From the NCBI GenBank assembly GCA_037447295.1, contig JBBIGZ010000112.1:1-7444 (forward strand): a stretch of DNA of 7,444 nt, given 5' to 3'. Position numbers and translations under genes: made by a program. Below the pieces are notes generated by a model. That model saw only the letters and a program-made list of their open reading frames with translations. It was not told the DNA's origin and ran no database searches. The stretch is from 630D-37 sp037447295 (lineage in GTDB: Bacteria; Chloroflexota; Anaerolineae; Anaerolineales; Villigracilaceae). This document shows positions 6,430 to 7,444 of this stretch, one piece after another. The first letter of the stretch is position 1. The number at the start of each line of letters is the position of its first letter.

Positions 6430-7293
6430 ATGTCACGACAACACTCGCGACAACGCCAAAGTGGCCCTTCTCCCCAGCAACCCCAACAGACTTACCCGCT
6501 CCCGAAGGATACATGTGCTCTCCTCCAATCGAATGCAGGTCAATGCTTCAACTATGGCTTACGCACGGAAAAGCTGTTGCCTTGTGATGCGCAAACGTGG
6601 GAGCTGACCAAACAAGCCAAAGAACGATTCACCAGACAAGTGAATGGGCGGAAGGTCTTAGAGTTTTCGCAATCGGACCTATCACGTCTCATTAGCGCCT
6701 ACAAAGCACGCTGGAAAGCCACGCTTAACAATTACCGCCAGTGCGGCTACGAGGTGAAATCCTTCTCGATGCGTGCGGCCAGCCGCGTGATCGTCGGCCT
6801 GGGTGCGGAAAGCGTGCTGGAAACGAGCGTCCGCCTGCACCGCATCTACGGATTCCCGATCATTCCTGGAAGCGCGCTCAAAGGCTTGGCGCGGGCTTAT
6901 GCGGAACTTATGGAAGGTAAGAACGAAACTGATGCGACCTTTGCCGCCGTATTCGGCAAATCTCCGCCCGATGCCAGCGCGGGCCAAGTCATCTTCTTCG
7001 ATGCCGTACCTGCAAATCCCGCCAACCTGCGATTGGACCTGGACGTGATGAATCCGCATTACAGTCAATACTACCAAGGGGGCAGCACACCACCCGCCGA
7101 TTACCTGAACCCCTTCCCTGTTTTCTTTCTTGCTATAGCGCCGGGCAGTGAGTTTCTCTTCGCCGTCGCCTCCAAGGATAAAAAATTCGCTCATCAAGCC
7201 CAGAAATGGCTCCAAGAAGGCTTGCAGAAAATGGGCATCGGTGCGAAGACGACGGCAGGATATGGATACTGGGGAGAATGGCAGGAGGACTAA
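6430..7293 (+). CDS. cmr6: Type III-B effector subunit Cmr6 (RAMP, Cas7-like)
   Basis: This 287-residue protein is Cmr6, the RAMP subunit that ends the Cmr4 filament and joins Cmr1 at the crRNA 3' side. Diagnostic segments are SVRLHRIYGFPIIPGSALKG (residues 133-152), GQVIFFDAVP (185-194), DVMNPHYSQYY (205-215) and the C-terminal glycine loop GIGAKTTAGYGYW (269-281). The first 25 residues are low-complexity, rich in Q, R, S and P, and probably disordered. Such N-terminal extensions vary among homologues. GGAGGAGGA at 6414-6422 lies 7 bases before the ATG, and the cmr5 stop at 6424-6426 falls inside this spacer. The end of the gene contains the SD for the next gene, which starts 2 bases after the stop. 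Confidence 0.96.
   Translation: MSRQHSRQRQSGPSPQQPQQTYPLPKDTCALLQSNAGQCFNYGLRTEKLLPCDAQTWELTKQAKERFTRQVNGRKVLEFSQSDLSRLISAYKARWKATLNNYRQCGYEVKSFSMRAASRVIVGLGAESVLETSVRLHRIYGFPIIPGSALKGLARAYAELMEGKNETDATFAAVFGKSPPDASAGQVIFFDAVPANPANLRLDLDVMNPHYSQYYQGGSTPPADYLNPFPVFFLAIAPGSEFLFAVASKDKKFAHQAQKWLQEGLQKMGIGAKTTAGYGYWGEWQED
7283..7288 (+). promoter_or_regulatory. Ribosome binding site for the downstream CARF-like gene
   Basis: AGGAGG lies in the last codons of cmr6, 7 bases before the ATG at 7296. In-frame ATGs at 7305 and 7311 are alternative starts but sit too far from this site (16 and 22 bases), so 7296 is preferred. The site supports a true gene here although only its first part is in the window. 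Confidence 0.8.
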
Positions 7294-7295
7294 CG

Positions 7296-7444
7296 ATGCG
7301 CATCATGCTGATGTCGTTGGGGACGGGGCCGTCGGTCGAGCACGGGATCGCCGCTTCGATCCGCATTCATCGTCCAGAGCGCGTGGTCTTCTTCGCTACA
7401 GAGAAGAGCGAACCAACAGAGGCTAAAGTCAAAGCGCTCCTGAA
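7296..7444 (+). CDS. Probable CARF-domain (Csm6/Csx1-like) effector, N-terminal fragment
   Basis: The frame is open from the ATG at 7296 to the window end, giving 49 residues. The 3' end is missing. The peptide begins MRIMLMSLGTGPSVEHGIAA, then has a helix and a second strand, ERVVFFATEKS (residues 29-39). A hydrophobic first strand running into a small-residue S-L-G-T-G turn, then a helix and a V-V-F-F-x-x-T/S strand, is the pattern of the CARF Rossmann-like fold that senses cyclic oligoadenylates. The wording most recalls the group modelled as TIGR02710 (Cas02710) and related Csm6/Csx1 proteins. Such proteins usually carry a C-terminal HEPN RNase or another nuclease, which cannot be seen here. 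The gene starts 2 bases after cmr6 with a good SD, so it is almost certainly in the same operon. It is probably activated by the product of Cmr2. The family call is inference from a short N-terminus. Confidence 0.7.
   Translation, partial: MRIMLMSLGTGPSVEHGIAASIRIHRPERVVFFATEKSEPTEAKVKALL

Noticed and set aside
6682..7215. A 177-codon open frame on the - strand opposite cmr6
   Set aside because: It mirrors the codon pattern of cmr6, whose motifs are unmistakable. The antisense peptide resembles no family I know.
1..7444. A CRISPR array, leader or solitary repeat unit
   Set aside because: No regularly spaced direct repeats of 25-40 bases are visible, and almost every base is inside a coding gene. 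Any array must be outside the window.

Overview
This window is a bacterial-style type III-B CRISPR-Cas (Cmr) locus, read entirely from the + strand and densely packed. It holds the last 46 codons of a cas1 gene, a 75-base gap with a plausible promoter, a complete six-gene effector operon in the order cmr1-cmr2(cas10)-cmr3-cmr4-cmr5-cmr6, and the first 49 codons of a gene that looks like a CARF-domain ancillary effector. No CRISPR array, cas2, cas6, RNA gene or mobile element is visible. Strong Shine-Dalgarno sites before nearly every gene and ATG starts point to a bacterium. The mixed, moderately GC-rich composition does not allow a phylum to be named.

Layout: 1-143, Cas1 C-terminus (adaptation module). 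144-218, gap with a sigma70-like promoter candidate. 219-1178, Cmr1. 1172-3979, Cmr2/Cas10. 3976-5115, Cmr3. 5127-6053, Cmr4. 6028-6426, Cmr5. 6430-7293, Cmr6. 7296-window end, CARF-like N-terminus. Adjacent genes overlap by 7, 4 and 26 bases or are separated by 11, 3 and 2 bases, so the cmr genes and the CARF gene very probably form one transcript. Three genes (cmr2, cmr3, cmr4) have longer upstream reading frames. The SD sites and family-typical N-termini place the real starts at 1172, 3976 and 5127.

Working together: Cmr4 forms the backbone that cradles crRNA and cuts target RNA, Cmr5 packs along it, Cmr3 holds the crRNA 5' handle next to Cmr2, and Cmr6 and Cmr1 cap the 3' end. Cmr2 here keeps both an HD nuclease motif and a GGDD cyclase/polymerase motif. 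The complex should therefore be able to cut DNA and make cyclic oligoadenylates when it binds target RNA. The downstream CARF gene is the obvious candidate receptor for that second messenger, but its effector domain lies beyond the window.

The core operon is canonical. The parts most worth following up are the truncated CARF protein, the internal base-composition shift in cmr1, the intact dual-activity Cas10, and the promoter in the cas1-cmr1 gap.
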